Shown here piece by piece: positions 10,080 to 22,831 of a stretch of 64,000 nt of DNA. The stretch lies in NCBI GenBank assembly GCA_033675265.1, contig JAUJYZ010001308.1:211001-275000 (forward strand), read 5' to 3'. The notes under the pieces are model-generated. The model was not told the DNA's origin. It saw only the letters and a program-made list of their open reading frames with translations, and did not search any database. The first letter of the stretch is position 1; the number at the start of each line of letters is the position of its first letter. The DNA comes from Actinostola sp. cb2023 (taxonomy: Eukaryota > Cnidaria > Anthozoa > Actiniaria > Actinostolidae). Both the position numbers and the translations under genes were made by a program.

Positions 10080-13000
10080 ATGCCTTCAATAGACGGAGAA
10101 GAAAGTGGAGATGATGATATTGAAAGAAGTCCAAATGAAGACGAGAATATCAGCGAAGAAGAAGAAGACGATGACAGCATGTCTTCTGTATCTGAAGATT
10201 CTTCGTCTGATTCAAGTACGTTAACATTGCTACCAACGTCTCACTACATTATTACATTTGACATACTTTTATTTGTGTTTTGTTGTAGTCGATGAGACTG
10301 AGAATGAAAGAAGGCGTACAGAATGCCTTGACGATATGGCAGACTTGGAAAGACAGTTTGTTGAATTGAAGGAACAGTAAGTTTGCCGAGTTTCTTTGAA
10401 ATATTTTCTTTGAAATATTTTATACAATCGTTATAACTGCTGACTGTGTAATGTTCCAGTTGTACTCATCTACTACTTTATATAACTATCACAGGTCTAT
10501 AAATGTTGAGAAAAAACTTGTAGTTGTAGTATAGCGTAAGAAATACTGTCATTTACAAGTATCATATTATCAACTAAAAACTCACTATGAAAAGTGAACA
10601 TTTGAAACAACAAAAATTATATTTTAAGTCATGGGAAAAGGACCTCATCAGCTTATGATATTCAAGATACTTGTTTGTGCTTATGATATTCAAGATACTT
10701 GTTTGTGCTTATGATATTCAAGATACTTGTTTGTCTCAACAAAAAATATTATAAATTGCAAATCCCAGTCCCCATAATGCTGGCCCATAGCTTACAGACC
10801 AAAAGATAGAGACAATCTCTTGGTAGTATGACTCTTTAGTCTTAGTGAACAACAACATGAGAGAGACGTGGAAAATATTGAAAATTGAACTCAAATTGCT
10901 GAAACAATAACACAGTCATCTCTAAAACATATTATAAATATATCATGGTCTCTTTTTGCCGCCATTAATAATAATAATTATTATTATATATTCTCATCTG
11001 TAAACATTTTCCATTCAGACTATATTGTGAAAGACTAAGTCAGGTAGAAAAAAAGCTTGATGAAGTTGCAACAGGTAAGTATAAATAATGTACATTATGT
11101 TTGTGTAGTAAATCTCTATTGCCCTATATCACTATGACGTCAAATCAATACAATCTACTGTTTAAACACTAAGGATCATGGTCGAGAGAGGCGGGACAAA
11201 ACAGCAACAACACAAAGGATTTCCCAAATAAATGTATTTTACAGACCGTCTGAATACGATAAAAGTCACCAAACACAGTAAATAAATATTGTGGGAAAAG
11301 CATCAATGAACATGCCAAAGCGAAATCTGAAGCGAACAAAGTAGATTTAGTTGAATCAAATTTCTATTGTTCTTTGCGATTCTGTCCCCCCTCATAAACA
11401 AGCTGTGACATCATAATGATATAGGGCAATTGATACAACAGGGCCAGTAGATTGGGAGGGGTACAGTGTGGCAGTGCCCCCACCCATACATTTTACAGAT
11501 GAAATTATTAGAACTGTTTTCAAACTGATGCTTTTGTCTGTGAGTTTTCTCCCTGTTAGCAACCATGCATTTCCCTAGTTTACCATATTGATAAACATAC
11601 AATCATACATAACTTTATTAATTGTTAAGACTTCTAGCGTACCACAAGTGGTACACTAATCGGGGACACTTAATTATTGGTCTTTTTGTTGTGTTAATAG
11701 AACTGGCAAGTGAATACAATGGACCTCTAGCAGAACTTAAGGAGATGGTTCAAATACGACTAGAAGTAGCTGGTAAGTTACCGTATTCACCGGCGTATAA
11801 GCCGCATTTTTTCCGCAAAATTTCGCTCTTCCAAATTGGGGGTGCATTTATCTGTAGATTGAACATCGGGAATTGGTACCAGAAATTTACGGCGCCCGAA
11901 ACATAAAAGTATAAAATCGATACGTACATTTGCTGTTAAACTTTCCTAAAATTTTGGCAATTGCCCTATACCACTATGACGTGAAATCAAAACAATCTAT
12001 ATTTTAACCTCAAGTAAGGATCACAGGTCGCTAGAGGGGGACAGTTCAACAACAACACCATAAAAATCCCAAAAATGCGTTTTACAGACGCATCTGAAAG
12101 CAATAAAAGTTGAAACACAGTAAATATTGTGGAAAAGTTTCGATCCAAACATAATATCTGGAAACTAGCCAATTTGAAATCAGCGAACCTCAGCAGAGCA
12201 GATTTAGTTCAAATTTCTATTGTTCTTTCACGATTCTGTCCCCTCATAAGCCATTTCGTTACGTCATAATTCGCTATAGGGCAATTGGTTAGACGTTAAA
12301 CAGGTAAATTAATGGATGCTAACACCTTTTCAGACATTTAGCAATCATGAAAAACGGTTTTACTACAAGACCTAACAGTTTGCTAAGCCACTTTTTCATT
12401 GATGAGCGGGTTGATTCACGTTGCATTCTTTACATGTGTGTCAATCAAAGTGTCAAAAACTTTGTAACCTTCTCACTTGCACACTAACGAACAGAGAGAG
12501 ATTTTAGAACTGATAATATCGAAAGTTTTTGGGAAAGACGTTTAATCAGTCATAGGATTGCATTGGATCGTGATTTGTCGTAAAGAGTTCCATTGAAAAA
12601 GTTCTTTATGATTAGTCTATTACCAAAATTATTGGTAAGCTTTAAAGTGCTCTCTGGGAGCTTACGTCCGATAACGCAAAGCATGTATGTACATGTAAAA
12701 ATGCAAGATTTGACTCAATGTGTGATTTCTATTAATTTTATTCCGTTTTTCCAAAATTTGCACCAAAAAGAAAGATTACGTCGGCTTATCTGAGCGAGTG
12801 CGGCTTTCACGCCTGTGAATAGATTTCCATTGTAAAATATATAAACTGCATCGAGTCCCGCCAAGGCACACATTTTCTCCAGAAAATTCTTTCATTTACT
12901 GTAGATTGTAAATTTCAGCCTTAAATAATTCTCAATAATAAAGGTAAAAGAGCAATAGATTAGTGCAAGCCTGAGGTAGGTGATGTGGGCTTCCTGTGGT

Positions 13001-16000
13001 AATATCAGCACAGGTAACCCAAAATGATCAAACACCATCACATAATCCATAACATAATATAATTTCATTTGAAGTGAATTGAGTTATTTACAATATTTTT
13101 TTAATTTTTCAGATATTTTAAAGCAATGCCGGGTAAGATAATCATATAATGATATATTTTAGAATAGCATTATTGTATTGCTGATGTACAATCAGGAAAG
13201 ATACATTGGTTAAATTATAATAATATAAATTATATATAAATCCTTTATTTACAGCTTGTTAATGTCAAAAACAAATATGAGGCTGAGGAACAATCAACAG
13301 TACAACACTTTGAGGTATTACTAAGATCCACTATAAATAATTAATACTTTAAATCTATACTATCTACAATATACCACAGCCTGGGCTGATGTTGTGAAAA
13401 TTCTGTTAATTGTTAAAAGAGTGAAAAGTTGGCACTGATGGAAGGAATGAAAGCTGATCTAGAAGAAAAAATTCGAAAACTTGAAGAAGATAAACACAAC
13501 ATTGACATTTCAGCAGGTACTTTTACTGCGGTATTAAGATCTACATGTACATTGCATCTATCTGATATATCTAGTCATATACCCTGTTGTGAGGCAAACC
13601 AATCACATGTCTCAGGGGCGGATCCAGGAATGTTTGACAGGGGGGGTCCAAACGTATAACCTGTGGCAAAACTAGATTCTACATTAGGATAAAACAATCA
13701 ATAATTATTGAACCTTAGGTATGACAGGGGGGTCCAGACCTCCTGACCCTCCCCCTGGATCAGCCACTGTAATAATAATAATACTGTGTGTAATATTCTT
13801 GTGGTGCTGACTACAGGTATGACAGGGGGGTCCAGACCCCCTGACCCTCCCCCTGGATCAGCCACTGTGTCTAGTATTCTTGTGGTGCTGACTAATGTTG
13901 TTGGTTGTTTAGAGATGTGTGAACCTCAGGTATGACAGGGGGGTGCAGACCCCCTGACCCTCCCCCTGGATCAGCCACTGTGTCTAGTATTCTTGTGGTG
14001 CTGACTAATGTTGTTGGTTGCTTAAAGATGTGTGAACCTTAGGTATGACAGGGGGTCCAGACCCCCTGACCCTCCCCCTGACCCTCCCCCTGGATCCACC
14101 ACTGTGTCTAGTCACAGGCAAACCACAGTGATAAAGTGACATTTGCACTAAAAAATACCGAATAAAACGTGTTTTAATACATTTTAGCCCGAGTAAATGC
14201 ACCATTGTTCCCCACCCTCCCTCACTGAGTCGGAATAGGTCAACCGGAGGACGTATATTATTACAAGGTAGGCAACTTTCAGGATTCCTGTGGTGAATCT
14301 CAAAACAAATCTGCTAAAATATATATCAAATCTTGTGAAAACTCATCCCTAAATCCGTCCAGTTACTAAAATACCTTCAATCTATCATGTCAGCTCAATT
14401 GTTTGGTTGTATTTTGAAGAAAATGCTGGTTTTGGGTCCAAGGACGCAAAAAAATAGCTTTCGTACTATGTGCCGACAGTTAGGCTTCGACCAGCGCAGT
14501 CCTGGGGACGAAAATGTGGAGCAAAAATAACCCGCGTACCCCTTCCCTTGTATTCCTTTACTCGCCTGATCAAATGGACAAACGCAACCCTACATAGGCA
14601 AACATTCGACTTTCGTAACATTTAAATATTCATCGCGTGTGAATTCTTTGACGCATGCAAGTTTTGCAAGACGGAATAATACAATACACTGCACAATAAT
14701 TACAAGCAAAAATTAAACTACAACATACAGATGAATGACAGTAACATTTTTGAATGTTATTCTTAACTTTCACTTCTCAGTTGAATTTCGTGCCAGATTG
14801 TTATCTACAATGCACATGTTGCAGAGCTTGCTAGTTATATTACTGTTATTCTAATGTCAAATAAGTCCGCAAATAAGCGTTATTCATTTCGAATAATCAG
14901 TGGGAAAGCAAACGAAATATTTGCATTGAAATTATACAAATTACAAAACACCTTCGTACTTTCTTCATAATTTCAGTAGACTATAACGAACGAAACCCAA
15001 GCTTTCTTGTAATTATTGTACAGTGTATTGTATTATTCCGTCTTACAAAACTTGCATGCGTCAAGAATTCACACGCGATGAAAATTTAAATGTTACGAAA
15101 GCGGAAGTCGAATGTTTGCCTATGTAGGGTTGCGTTTGTCCATTTGATCAGGCGAGTAAAGGAATACAAGGGAAGGGGTACGCGGGTTATTTTTGCTCTA
15201 CATTTTCGTCCCCAGGACTGCGCTGGTCGAAGCCTAACTGTCGGCACATAGTACGAAAGCTGTTTTTTTGCGTCCTTGGACCCAAAACCAGCATTTTCTT
15301 CAAAATACAACCAAACAATTGAGCTGACATGATAGATTGAAGGTATTTTAGTAACTGGACGGATTTAGGGATGAGTTTTCACAAGATTTGATATATATTT
15401 TAGCAGATTTGTTTTGAGATTCACCACAGGAATCCTGAAAGTTGCCTACCTTGTAATAATATACGTCCTCCGGTTGACCTATTCCGACTCAGTGAGGGAG
15501 GGTGGGGAACAATGGTGCATTTACTCGGGCTAAAATGTATTAAAACACGTTTTATTCGGTATTTTTTAGTGCAAATGTCACTTTATCACTGTGGTTTGCC
15601 TGTGGTCTAGTATTCTTGTGGTGCTGACTAATGTTGTTGGTTGTTTAAAGATGTGTGAACCTTAGGTATGACAGGGGGGTGCAAACCCCCTGACCCTCCC
15701 CCTAGATCAGCCACTGTGTGTATGTGTGAACATCAGGTATGACAGGGGGGTGCAGACCCCCTGACCCTCCCCCTGGATCAGCCACTGTGTCTAGTATTCT
15801 TGTGGTGCTGACTAATGTTGTTGGTTGTTTAAAGATGTGTGAACCTCAGGTATGACAGGGGGTGCAGACCCCCTGACCCTCCCCCTGGATCAGCCACTGT
15901 GTCTAGTATTCTTGTGGTGCTGACTAAACAGGAGGGAAATTTGCATGAGCATGCGCTTAACCGCTGGACCATAAAAGCGTAATTTCGGAAGCACAAAAAC

Positions 16001-19000
16001 CGATTATAGTAATAATAACGCAATATTTTATTCTGTTGCTATTTTGATCATCAGAGTTCGACAAAAAGGCTTAATATAGTCAAATGTTAATTTAATTCTG
16101 GCTTTTCACTGCACACTGGCTATTCACAAAATTCGTATTTTGTTTGATATTGAACGGCACAGGAAGCCCAAGCTGGAATTTTGTGGATTATAACTTAATT
16201 TGTTTTTCTATAAATACTGTAACAACAGTCTTGAAACTGTCCTGGTGTCTTGTGGTATTTATTTACTATACCTGTACAAAGTTTCGTCGAATTTGAAAAC
16301 AATTTAGATGTCTTCCCCGACCTTTCCATGAAGATATTTTTGTTGTTATCATGAAAAACTGTAATTTTATCTCTTCTGGCGATTTTTTCCAACAATCTCA
16401 ATAACATATACTGAAAGCATATGGTACATAGTTCTATGAAATGGTAAAAAATTTGTGGAGTTTTGGGCTGGATTTCAAGCTATATGCAAAAAATGTATAT
16501 TTTTGAGTAATGATATTTATGCAAACTTTACACTTCAATAAAATGTTTACACTTTGACCGATCTCAGCATAATATCTAAAAACATGACCTTGGATGGGAA
16601 TATTACAAGAACATTGCAACACTGACAGAAGAGGCCCTACCATAAAACGAATACCATTTTATTATGATAATAAATGTGTTGACGATTAATTCACGTTCTA
16701 CAAATTATGACGAAGATATTGTCGAAAATCTTCGACCGAGCGATTTTTCCCAGAGAAGTTACTGGAATTTTTCAAAACAGGAAACATGACTTTAATGAAT
16801 TACGTTGTGGAAATTGTGGAGATTTCGGCTCAATTTCGAGATAACTAACTTTAAAAATTGGGATAATTGAGTATTCCAGACATCATACCCAAGTTTATCT
16901 TCGTTTATTTGAAGTTGATTTGGTGTTGATGAAAGCTAAAATATAATAATATACATTCAATATGTATAAGAATTGACTAAATGTATTTACTTTCCCTTAC
17001 TCTTCTTCGCGACTGAGCTTGCAACGTCGACAAACTGTTTACTCCATGTCAGCTGGCCGCCATGTTGTCCAAAATAGAGTATTTAGCACAGCAAAAATAC
17101 AGGAATTTGATATCAAATAAAGGCATAATATTCTAATATTTCGATCAATGAAATAACTTTAAGGCACAAAGATAGCATTAAGAATTCATTTCTGCGTGTT
17201 CAGTACATACAATTCTCGTAATACGTCCGCAAAAACTGTAAACATTGGAACCAAGCAACTTGTGTCGAGTACATCTTGTATTCATCTGACTGTGGCGACG
17301 CATGCGCACACAAAAGTCCCTCCTGTTTTAATGTTGTTGGTTGTTTAAAGATGTGTGAACCTCAGGTATGACAGGGGGGTGCAAACCCCCTGACCCTCCC
17401 CCTGGATCCACCACTGTGTGTAATATTCTTGTGGTGCTGACTAATGTTGTTGGTTGTTTAACCCATTCGCTCCTACACCGGCCAAAACCGGCCGTAAACA
17501 TCGATAGTGCTTTGAAAAATTCTAACTTTCTGAATTTTCGTAACATCGATCTCATGGCCAGTTATTAGTGACAACTAGATAACTCTTCATATTTTAACCT
17601 CAAGTAAACTGACTTACAGGTCCGATTTCTGGGCATTAGTTCAATTTGTTTGCCATAAAAATCAAAAATGCGTGTTTTTGACGCAATTTTACACCTCGAA
17701 AATGACCGACATTTGACTTGGATTTTCTTCCAAAATACATCCTTGCGAAACAAAACGCCACTTTCTCAGCAAACTTCCATCTCTCTCTTCTTGATATAGT
17801 CGTGAATTTTGCTCTCTCTTTTCCTTAACTCGCCGAACAATAGCCATTTCCTTAGGACCACTTTCGCTAACACGTGTTTTCCTTCTGCACGCCCGAAAAG
17901 GATGCCGGGAAACATCCGGGAATTTCGGCATAGATCTCCCCGAATCTCTGTTTTTTAAGAATATATAGTGTCGAGCCACTCGGTCCTACAGGCAAAATAT
18001 TGCACCGGTTGCATTCTTTACAAGTCCAAAGTCGCCAAAAATGCCTTTGTAGGTCCTGGAATCCAACACAGAAAGATCCCCTGACCCTCCTTGTGGATGG
18101 ACCAGAGAGACGATTTCACAATTGAGACCGCCATTTTGAATTTCCAAACGGCAACGTCGAAATGTGATCGTGAATTCGTATCTAAACTCCTGATTTCTTC
18201 CAGGAGAACGGTCTGTGGTGATGACACACCAGTCAAGCTTAATGATGCTGTCCAGGGGGGCTTCTGTGGTGAATAATGGCTATAAACACTCTAAAAATGC
18301 AAAATTGACCGCTCCTAGTAGCTACGAGATGCTGTTCCTGTTTAAAGATTCACGACAAGAGAAAGATTACGTCAGAACCTGAGCCCGTGGGCTTTCAGAA
18401 CTGTCAAGATTTCCATGGAAACCCCTTATATGGAATCGAAATTTCCTACGACGTGATTAGGTCCAGAAAATCGCTAAAAAACGCAAAATAGCTCAGGAGC
18501 GAATGGGTTAAAGATGTGTGAACCTCAGGTATGACAGGGGGGTGCAGACCCCCTGACCCTCCCCCTGGATCAGCCACTGTGTCTAGTATTCTTGTGGTGC
18601 TGACTAATGTTGTTGGTTGTTTAAAGATGTGTGAACCTCAGGTATGACAGGGGGGTGCAGACCCCCTGACCCTCCCCCTGGATCAGCCACTGTGTCTAGT
18701 ATTCTTGTGGTGCTGACTAATGTTGTTGGTTGTTTAAAGATGTGTGAACCTCAGGTATGACAGGGGGGTGCAGACCCCCTGACCCTCCCCCTGGATCAGC
18801 CACTGTGTCTAGTATTCTTGTGGTGCTGACTAATGTTGTTGGTTGTTTAAAGATGTGTGAACCTCAGGTATGACAGGGGGTGCAGACCCCCTGACCCTCC
18901 CCCTGGATCAGCCACTGTGTCTAGTGTGGTGCTGACTAATGTTGTTGGTTGTTTAAAGATGTGTGAACCTCAGGTATGACAGGGGGGTGCAGACCCCCTG

Positions 19001-22000
19001 ACCCTCCCCCTGGATCCACCACTGTGTGTGGTGCTGACTAATGTTGTTGGTTGTTTAAAGATGTGTGAACCTCAGGTATGACAGGGGGGTGCAGATCCCC
19101 TGACCCTCCCCCTGGATCCACCACTGTGTCTAGTGTGGTGCTGACTAATGTTGTTGGTTGTTTAAAGATGTGTGAACCTCAGGTATGACAGGGGGGTGCA
19201 GATCCCCTGACCCTCCCCCTGGATCCACCACTGTGTCTAGTGTGACTAATGTTGTTGGTTGTTTAAAGATGTGTGGCTAGAGTCTCAATCTGTATCCAAG
19301 AAACACAGACGTGCAGCTGATGGGGTATTATTTCCAGAGAAACGTAGAAAACCTGTCACTGTATCAGGTAATACAGGGAAATAATGGACTATGTAGATAT
19401 TGTCATCACTGATTGTCATCACCTCACTCCTTCATTATGATTCAATACATGTCAGTAATGATATATTGTTATGTCATTACGCAGGTCCATATATTGTATA
19501 TATGTTGAAAGAAATGGATATTCTAGAAGACTGGGCTGCAATTAGAAAGGTGAACATTATTATTGGATAATAAATCATAAATCATTGATATGTTATTGGA
19601 TATTTGCGACAGTGATGTAATTGCTATCATTTATCATAGGCAAAGGGAGCGCTTGCAAGGAGAAAGGCACAAAGTAAGATTCTTGACTTATAAAATAATA
19701 CTTCTGTTTGTCGATAAACAAGATAATGAGAAGTTGTGTAAACATTTTACTAGATATTTCAATCAAACTATATGCCCACAAAAACATATTCACTTCTGTT
19801 TGTACAGTGGAATTTCAAACAAGCATACATGTACATGTAGGTGTGTTTGTATGTGGTTGGTTATCAAAGCAATGTTTTAAAGGGGGACTCTGACGAAAAT
19901 CGTTCGAAATTTAATTTAGCTGAAACTTCATTGAGCAATTCTTCAAGGGTCTAATAATCACTAGTTAAAATCTTTTTTCGATATTCCAGAGGGAAGTACT
20001 ATATTTTTATGAATATTTAGAGGAGTCAGTGACGTCATCTACTCATCCCAAACATTCAGCTCCATACATTTCTTTGTAGTTTTGTGATCAAAATATCTCA
20101 ATGTTTTGCATTGAACAAAACTGGTCAGACAATCAATCATCCTAAGCTCAAATAATGTAAGAAAACTCCTTCACCCAAACTTTTAGCTTCATAGAAATTA
20201 AAATAATTCAAGAAACTAAACACAAAGAAATGTATGGAGCGAAGCCATGTTGATTGTTAGGGTTGAGTAGATGACTTCACTGACACTTCTAAAGATTCAT
20301 AAAAATGTAATAATTCCCATAGGAATTTTGAGAAAACACATTAACCAGTACAGTGTGTTGCCCTAAATCTGGCCGCTTTTTGCATTAATCGCTGTATCTT
20401 TCTTTAGGAAAATAGTAGCGGTCTAAAAATCAGTCAAAGGCTAGATTTCTCTTTCACCTACCTTGTCACAAATTGACATTTGTTTCACTTCAACATTGAT
20501 CTTGTTATATTAAAAAATATTGATCTAGGTAGATATGCCCTAAGTTCGGCCAGGTTGCCCTAAATTCCGGCCATAAATAAGTTTTAACTAATTTGTTTCC
20601 GCATTGCTATAATAAAGGACTTTTTAAGTCATTCTACATGAAAAGATTGTAAAGATAAATTTTAAAAAGACCGAAAAAAGACCCTCCTCTACTTCATTGG
20701 GAACCGCACCCGCAATGACATCTGGGGTGCTTAGCATTTATCCGGAAAAACTGGAAATTCCGCTTTGAAAATCAAATTGTATGTGTATTTCCGATCGGAA
20801 AGTTAGAATCCCTGAAAACTCGGGCTTCTGTTTCAGCATAGTTAATAACTATGGTTTCAGGTAATCTGGCCACTTATCCCGTTCTGTTTTGTATGTGATT
20901 TGTGGCCGGATTTAGGCATATCTACCAAAATATGCACGTAATTTCACCTGACCTGAACTTCCGTTTATTTAAGCCGTTCATGATTGTTTTTCTTTGTGTC
21001 CAAAGCTACTGATTAGCATTGTATTTCTGCCAAATATAATCTGTTTACGCTCCATAACTTACGAGGAAATGCTTAAAGACTTTGCCCGCATGACTTAAGA
21101 TGCACGAAAACATGAAAATTACTGAAGCGATTGTTTTACCTACTTTCAAAACACATTTGAATTCCTGCCTAAAAAGCGGTCAGGAATCCTACAACAGCAG
21201 TTAATAAACCTAAGCTCATCAATAATTCATACGATTATCTTGTTTGTCATTTTTTGAAATATACGAGAAATCACAGTGCTTTAAAGTTAAAATGGCCGGA
21301 TTAGGGTACGGCCGGTATTTAGGGCAACACACTGTAATTGTATGGCTCTTTGAGATTATTTCAGCGAAGTTTCAGCTAACTTAAATTTTGAACGATTTTC
21401 GTCAGAGTCCCCCTTTAATGGAGAGAGAAGTGATCAGGACTTTTGAGATGTGACTGTTGTGGGAGGTGTCCACTTACAAGAAGTGTTGGTTGGAATAGAG
21501 TTTGTTGAAGCAATAATAATATTTTATAGAAAAATTAGTGATGTAAACTGGACGTTTCGATGACCGCATGTCATCATCATTATCAACAGGGAATGAAGTA
21601 ATTAATAATATTTAATAAATAATATTATTATCTTATTTTTGCTGAAGGATCATATCAATCTGAGAAGATTCCATTTAGTGCACGATATGAAGATGGCAAA
21701 CTTTACTATGAGGGTGAATGGTAAGGCAGTTGATTGTAGGAATTAGCCCCAGTATCTGTCTAGAGAACAGTCTCTAGTTATCAAGATTATTATCAATGGG
21801 AAAATAGTCTGAAAGAAAACTCATATTGAACTAAGTAGCAGGGGTTTCAATACAATTTGAAGTAGACAGACGGTCCTACTGGAGTAAGTGGACCTGACAA
21901 TTAAAGAATTTCAAATAAACATGTAAATATCAGTAGATGGAACTGACAGGGGCAGGTGCTAATTAGACTAACTGAACAAGAGGTTTGGATTTACTGGGGT

Positions 22001-22688
22001 ACCAGTCTTGTTACTTCAATCTAAAAGCTAATGTACTACTTGTGGTTAGGTTTCACAAAGGAGGACAAGTTTCCATTGAAGGCAAAGATGGTACTAATTG
22101 TAGGTATGTGTGATGTAAAGTGGGTGTGTCCTCTAACAAACTTAATGATAGTCAATAATTAAAACATATGTAATTATTCCATCACCATTTCAGCTTTAAA
22201 TCTATACACATGTTACATTTTCTATAATTTTATTTCATTCATATTTATATATATATATACATAAATATTTCCTTTTTATATATCTATTTGTAAATGTAAT
22301 TATGTCTTAATTAAGTGTCCCCGATTAGTGTACCACTTGTGGTATGCTAGAAGTCATGACACGTTAATAAAGTTTATGTATGTGTAAACAATCATTTATT
22401 GACTCTCACTTGTTTCATTTAGTGCTATGATTACTGGAATCAACACCGGTGAGGTAAGCTGTCTTTCTAAATTATCACTACATGTAGTTATGAGAAGCAG
22501 GCAATGACATAGACTATCGTGTTTCTGGACATATGATCAAACCCAACTTATTTGTTAATGACAAAACCAACATTATATTTATTTGTTAATGTTTATTTCA
22601 GATTCTAGTTCGCCGAAATGATGGATATAAAACAAAGTTGTACATTGGACAGTTACAAAAAGGAAAATTCAAGATCAAAAAACCTTAG
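10080..22688 (+). CDS. BRMS1L: BRMS1-like / Sds3-family Sin3 corepressor subunit, 14 exons
   Basis: A nuclear subunit of the Sin3-HDAC histone deacetylase complex. Exons: 10080-10215, 10289-10376, 11019-11074, 11701-11772, 13113-13132, 13255-13314, 13420-13516, 19281-19367, 19485-19549, 19640-19673, 21648-21720, 22050-22103, 22423-22453, 22602-22688. The spliced frame is open for 319 residues; human BRMS1L has 323. The N-terminus is acidic and Ser-rich ([20 protein letters not shown]). Then comes the coiled-coil Sds3 region ([51 protein letters not shown]), a basic patch ([19 protein letters not shown]) likely to be a nuclear signal, the SGPYIVYML segment with [11 protein letters not shown], and the C-terminal module [14 protein letters not shown] to [16 protein letters not shown]. 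Intron 7 (5.76 kb) is a satellite with three transposon insertions; intron 10 holds nested elements. AATAAA at 22826-22831. Paralogue identity (BRMS1 versus BRMS1L) is not resolvable; one ancestral gene is likely. Confidence 0.95.
10645..10735. repeat. Short tandem repeat in BRMS1L intron 2
   Basis: Three copies of about 31 bp, CTTATGATATTCAAGATACT followed by TGTTTGTG. The rest of intron 2 shows nothing notable. Confidence 0.8.
11119..11430. mobile_element. MITE with ATTGCCCTATA termini, copy 1
   Basis: It starts ATTGCCCTATATCACTATG and ends ATGATATAGGGCAAT. The interior shares blocks with the copy at 11960-12285, for example the ACAGACC/GCGTTTTACAGACG and AACACAGTAAATATTGTGG regions. About 312 bp, in intron 3 of the BRMS1L gene. 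No coding sequence. Confidence 0.8.
11613..11690. repeat. Dispersed palindromic repeat, copy A (GTACCACAAGTGGTAC)
   Basis: The block around the palindrome TACCACAAGTGGTACACTAA is present in inverse orientation at about 22300-22370 in intron 12 of the same gene. Each copy lies just upstream of an exon, 20-60 bp from an acceptor. Likely a small dispersed element. Confidence 0.7.
11960..12285. mobile_element. MITE with ATTGCCCTATA termini, copy 2
   Basis: Second copy of the family at 11119-11430, about 326 bp, ending TCGCTATAGGGCAAT. Copies diverge mainly by small indels. It lies in intron 4 of the BRMS1L gene. Upstream at 11778-11830, sequence starting TTACCGTATTCACCGGCGTA looks like the edge of another element. 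Confidence 0.8.
14113..15604. mobile_element. Foldback element of about 1.5 kb with long inverted arms
   Basis: Arms of about 590 bp (14113-14708 and 15008-15604) are nearly perfect inverted copies starting CACAGGCAAACCACAGTG. The spacer is about 300 bp. It is flanked by GTCTAGT at 14106-14112 and 15605-15611, a 7-bp duplication of satellite sequence. The host unit is otherwise uninterrupted, so insertion came after array formation. No transposase visible; short reading frames are arm artefacts. Confidence 0.85.
15928..17328. mobile_element. DNA-transposon-like insertion with ACAGGAGGGA termini
   Basis: Starts ACAGGAGGGAAATTTGCATG and ends AGTCCCTCCTGTTT; terminal repeats are short, and GCATGCGC occurs near both ends. 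TAA is present on both sides (15925-15927, 17329-17331), a 3-bp duplication of the satellite target, as in PIF/Harbinger-type insertions. The 1.4-kb interior holds only small reading frames on the minus strand, none recognisable. Confidence 0.7.
17461..18508. mobile_element. DNA-transposon-like insertion with ACCCATTCGCTCC termini
   Basis: Starts ACCCATTCGCTCCTA and ends AGGAGCGAATGGGT, flanked by TA on each side, so a TA target duplication. Internal blocks (about 17640-17800 and 18120-18260) match, in reverse orientation, blocks in the element at 54338-55444, although the termini differ. Small reading frames only; no intact transposase. Confidence 0.75.
19880..21415. mobile_element. TA-flanked element with AAGGGGGACTCTGACG termini
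   Basis: Inverted termini begin AAGGGGGACTCTGACGAAAA. TA flanks both sides (19878-19879, 21416-21417). It lies in intron 10 of the BRMS1L gene and carries another element (20351-21334) inside. The inner parts of the arms also match in inverse (ATGTATGGAGC and GATGAC blocks at about 20030-20290). No coding region seen. Confidence 0.8.
20351..21334. mobile_element. Nested TA-flanked element with CAGTGTGTTGCCC termini
   Basis: Starts CAGTGTGTTGCCCTAAATC and ends TATTTAGGGCAACACACTG, flanked by TA (20349-20350 and 21335-21336). It sits inside the 19880-21415 element, so it is the younger of the two. The CAGT-type end and TA target fit a Tc1/mariner-like non-autonomous element, by inference. Internal copies of GCCCTAAxTxxGGCC also occur at 20534-20575. 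Confidence 0.8.
22300..22370. repeat. Dispersed palindromic repeat, copy B
   Basis: Inverse of 11613-11690, containing TTAGTGTACCACTTGTGGTA. It ends about 50 bp before exon 13 of the BRMS1L gene. Confidence 0.7.
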
Positions 22689-22831
22689 TGTAGTTTTAGT
22701 TGTAATTTATATTTTGTACTTACAATCTGATATGTTCTTTAATCTCTGTTTTAAATAATGCAAAGTTTTAGTATACCATAATGTAAATACTTAACTGAAG
22801 AACCTCTGCAGAATGGAAAGGTGGCAATAAA

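Larger units (their letters stand above)
13600..19265. repeat. About 113-bp satellite in BRMS1L intron 7, interrupted by three transposons
   Basis: The unit contains CTAATGTTGTTGGTTGTTTA, AAGATGTGTGAACCTCAGGT, ATGACAGGGGGGTGCAGACC and a CCCTGACCCTCCCCCTGGAT block. Copies occupy about 13620-14112, 15605-15927, 17329-17460 and 18509-19265. The gaps are the elements at 14113-15604, 15928-17328 and 17461-18508. The last unit runs to within about 5 bp of the exon 8 acceptor at 19280, so the array supplies the acceptor's upstream sequence. Within each unit, GGGGGGTGCAGACCCCC forms a short hairpin. Confidence 0.9.

Noticed and set aside
15928..17328. Possible transposase in the 1.4-kb element
   Set aside because: Only reading frames of 60-70 codons without recognisable motifs.
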